From NCBI RefSeq assembly GCF_018139145.2, contig NC_059486.1:4464001-4528000 (forward strand): a DNA stretch of 64,000 nt. The letters are read 5' to 3'. Positions 61,301-64,000 of the stretch are shown one piece after another; position 1 is the stretch's first letter, and every line of letters begins with the position of its first letter. Source of the DNA: Gymnogyps californianus (taxonomy: Eukaryota; Chordata; Aves; Accipitriformes; Cathartidae). The notes beneath the pieces are model-generated. The model was not told where the DNA came from. It saw only the letters and a list, made by a program, of their open reading frames with translations, and did no database searches. The position numbers and the translations under genes were made by a program.

Positions 61301-63023
61301 TCTTCTGCCTCTGAAAAGTGCCCAAGGCTAATCACTATGAAATGTGACGCCTGTCATGTCTCCTTGTTCAAGTATGTGCGGCAGGCCTGTCATTCACTAA
61401 AAGCCTTAACATCTGTTATTACACGGTAATCCTCACGCATCAGGCTTCCAAATAAGAAACTGGTGGAGCCCAGCAAAGTATGGCTCAGCCTTAGTTTGCA
61501 TAATTCCCAGAATGCAAGGCAACTTGCTCTCCCTTCTGAAATCATTAATAAGCAATAAGAATATTATATAAGCTGGCATCTTTTTTTAAACCATGATAAT
61601 TTCAAATGCTATTATAATTAGGACGAAGATGAGAGTTTGAGCTGGGGGAGGGAACAGACAAAGGATTAAGCTGATCTCCACCATGATGTTAGAAGATGGT
61701 TTTGTCTGTTATATCCTAGTTTGGACAATAATGGATATGTTTTAGGCACATGAAGAGGCAAATAGACAATTAATTTAAAAGTATTAATCCTTTTCATCCT
61801 GAAATGTTATCTCTTGCCATAAATGGATCACAGCTTTCCAGTCCACTTATATTCTGACTAACTGACCCTGTAGAAAAAGCCTGAAAAGCAACACATGTTT
61901 GTGTTGTATCCTGATGACTATCAACTTCATAGTGGGTCGGATAAAGCAGACAAAAATGTTCTGTTGCTGAGAATATCTTTGTTTAAGCCACAGTGACTGC
62001 TAGCTGATTGTGACTACAGCGCTATCACATAGCAAGAGATGTGACCTCTCGGGTAGCAGGTCCCAAGCCCTGACAGATCAGATGTGATATTTACATGAAG
62101 AATAGTTTATTGTCTGGATCGAGCAGGCAGGATTTGCTGGAGAAGAAAAACCAGGTGAAAGTCTGGTTTATAGATTTAACTAACAGGGCCCCTTTCTTTG
62201 GAATAGGGAAGATTTAAAAAGTCACGTGTCAAAATCATTTTCCCTCTAACGCTGCAGCAGCCCTCAGATCCGAGCATGTTCCTGATGTTCCCCCTCACTC
62301 ACATGCACGAACACGGGGAGGCAGGCGGGAGGAGGCAGCTGCACTGACACACTATGGGGTTTGCAAGAACACGATAGCGATTTAGCAGAATGATTAAAAG
62401 ATTGCAAACATTTATTAATAGCATTGCTGCTGCAGCAGCTCTGCTGGAGAAGCCTTGCTTCCTCAGGGATGCTCTTACCTCCTGCCCATTCCCTTCCAGA
62501 GCTCTAGAAATTGAAAAGTCAGGTTTGGACTCAGTTTCAGTTTAAAGCCACAGCTACGCACAGTACTGCAGACTACTTTATCCCACTACCCAGAGGAGAA
62601 GACAGGGGGGAACTTGAGTGTGAGAAAGAAACAAGAGAAGGTACACAGGGCAAAAAGAAAGGATTTTTTCTTTTCAGCTATTGCTTGGCCTTTCTTTTCT
62701 TCCCTGTGTTCATCTGCCTTTCTCTCACTGCTCTTCTTTACCCACTCCTTCTCCTCTCCCTTGAGACAGAGCAGCTTTTTGTTCAGTGCATTGGCACTAG
62801 ATTCAGATGTGGGTCTACGGTGTCTTTTAAACACTGTATAATAAAATCAGTGAAAGGCAGGTATAAAAGCAGTATTGGAGAAGATCTGCTGAAAGTTCTG
62901 CAGAGCAATCCAATTTCCTAACACGAGCACAATCAGTTCTTTTGCAATTCTCATGACTGTGTCATTGTCTCTTCAGATTTTTTTACCTTTAACAATGAGG
63001 AAAGGGAGGAGGCGAGGTGCAAT

Positions 63024-63058
63024 ACCACCCCCCACCCCACCCCCCCCCCAAAAAAAGG
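63024..63058. repeat. C-rich/A-rich homopolymer tract
   Basis: CCACCCC units running into C10 and then A7. Confidence 0.7.
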
Positions 63059-64000
63059 AAAGGGCAATTGGCTGAACAAGAAATCACCTTATACTTCATG
63101 GCTGATCCTGCTGAACAGCAGTAAACACTGTAAATGAGATGGGCAATTCTGATGTTTGACTGCACAGAATCTGAGACATTTTTATCCCACAGACCAGATG
63201 ATGGTGACTGACTGATATAAGTTTGTAACAGGAGGATATTTATCCTACGCATATGGTGACCTCCTCCATATTCCTATCCACAGTGGAATAATCAGTTTCT
63301 TTCACTTTTTTTTAAACTGGGTCCTAAGAGAAACTGAAGTGTCTGGACAGCCTAAAAGGAATAAATTTTTTCTGCTAAGCAACGATGACAGCAGATATGA
63401 ATGCTTGTATCCCCGTCTTTATCTAAAATTCTGCTTGTAGCTGGGTAGGATGACAGCGCACCTCAACCATGGCTTTTCCCATACAGCATAGCCAAGCAAC
63501 TGGACGTGCCATTGGGCATCAGCAGCTGACTACCTGTGCTTGACTTGTTAGTTCCATCAGGAGAATTTTTCTTCTATTCATACACACAATTTAATCATGC
63601 CACTTGGCAATTTAAGAAAAATCTCATTGCATAATCACTACATCTCTGCTTAATGCAGTAGAATAGGCAGAAGGGAAAGTGAGATGGATCCAGTGGATCA
63701 GAAAGGAGAAAAAATATGACAGTGGAAGGATGCAGGAAGGAAAATAGAGTTGAATTATGAGTCCTGCATTATTCTGACCTGAACCTGCTTCGGGTTGATT
63801 TGGCTTTTTTTGAACTGCTTCCCCTATTCCTTGAAGTTTTCAGGTAAAGTATTTCCTTCGTCAGTTTTCAAGCGCGGTGTCCAATTTGGAACTTGACTAG
63901 CATGAATTTTTGTCTATTGCAAGGGGATGTTGCTTATGAAAAACATCTGATTATCTCTGTTCACTTCTGTATACCATGCTCTTCATGGGATGACCTGGGA

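Larger units (their letters stand above)
53065..64000. other. Long intergenic region downstream of the POP5 promoter
   Basis: In human, CABP1 follows POP5, but no EF-hand or other coding exon could be recognised here on either strand. Apart from three MIR-like relics and a C-rich tract (63024-63058), nothing is identified. Short ORFs throughout lack domain signatures. Confidence 0.5.

Noticed and set aside
61163..61429. 88-codon ORF in the distal intergenic region
   Set aside because: No domain, no splice context and no recognisable family; treated at most as possible non-coding element.

Overview
The window is vertebrate nuclear DNA and most likely avian. Multi-exon genes with GT-AG introns sit close together, there are strong CpG-island promoters, and recognisable interspersed repeats are scarce. 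Gene content and order match the conserved block of human 12q24.31: GATC (+), SRSF9 (-), DYNLL1 (+), COQ5 (-), RNF10 (+), POP5 (-). The species cannot be fixed from sequence alone.

Layout: 1-2.4 kb holds GATC, whose first exon is cut by the window edge. From 2.5 to 7.7 kb there is no intact gene, but 3758-3929 (-) is a decayed SRSF9 exon at the place where SRSF9 is expected. DYNLL1 copy 1 (intact) lies at 7.9-10.5 kb and COQ5 (-) at 11.2-18.5 kb. From 19.7 to 28.6 kb there is an array inserted between COQ5 and RNF10: an intact second DYNLL1 copy, a duplicated RNF10 5' end, and two decayed DYNLL1 copies. RNF10 (17 coding exons, 803 codons before the stop) runs from about 29.3 to 49.6 kb, and POP5 (-, five exons) from 51.1 to 52.7 kb. 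The last 11 kb is intergenic with three old MIR-type SINE relics.

The genes are housekeeping: mitochondrial Gln-tRNA amidation (GATC), a dynein/hub light chain (DYNLL1), ubiquinone methylation (COQ5), a RING E3 ligase (RNF10) and an RNase P/MRP subunit (POP5). They are neighbours by ancestry, not an operon.

The most unusual part is the DYNLL1/RNF10-head array at 19.7-29.8 kb. A 528-bp stretch of DYNLL1 intron 1 is almost identical and free of indels in copies 1, 2 and 4 (about 397 bp of it in copy 3), yet the coding exons of copies 3 and 4 are ruined by frameshifts, stops and splice-site loss. A 589-bp RNF10 upstream block is likewise present twice, same length and apparently identical, while the adjoining RNF10 exon 1 copy has diverged. 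Introns and promoters conserved better than exons point to repeated gene conversion of GC-rich segments, or to an assembly artefact that long reads could exclude.
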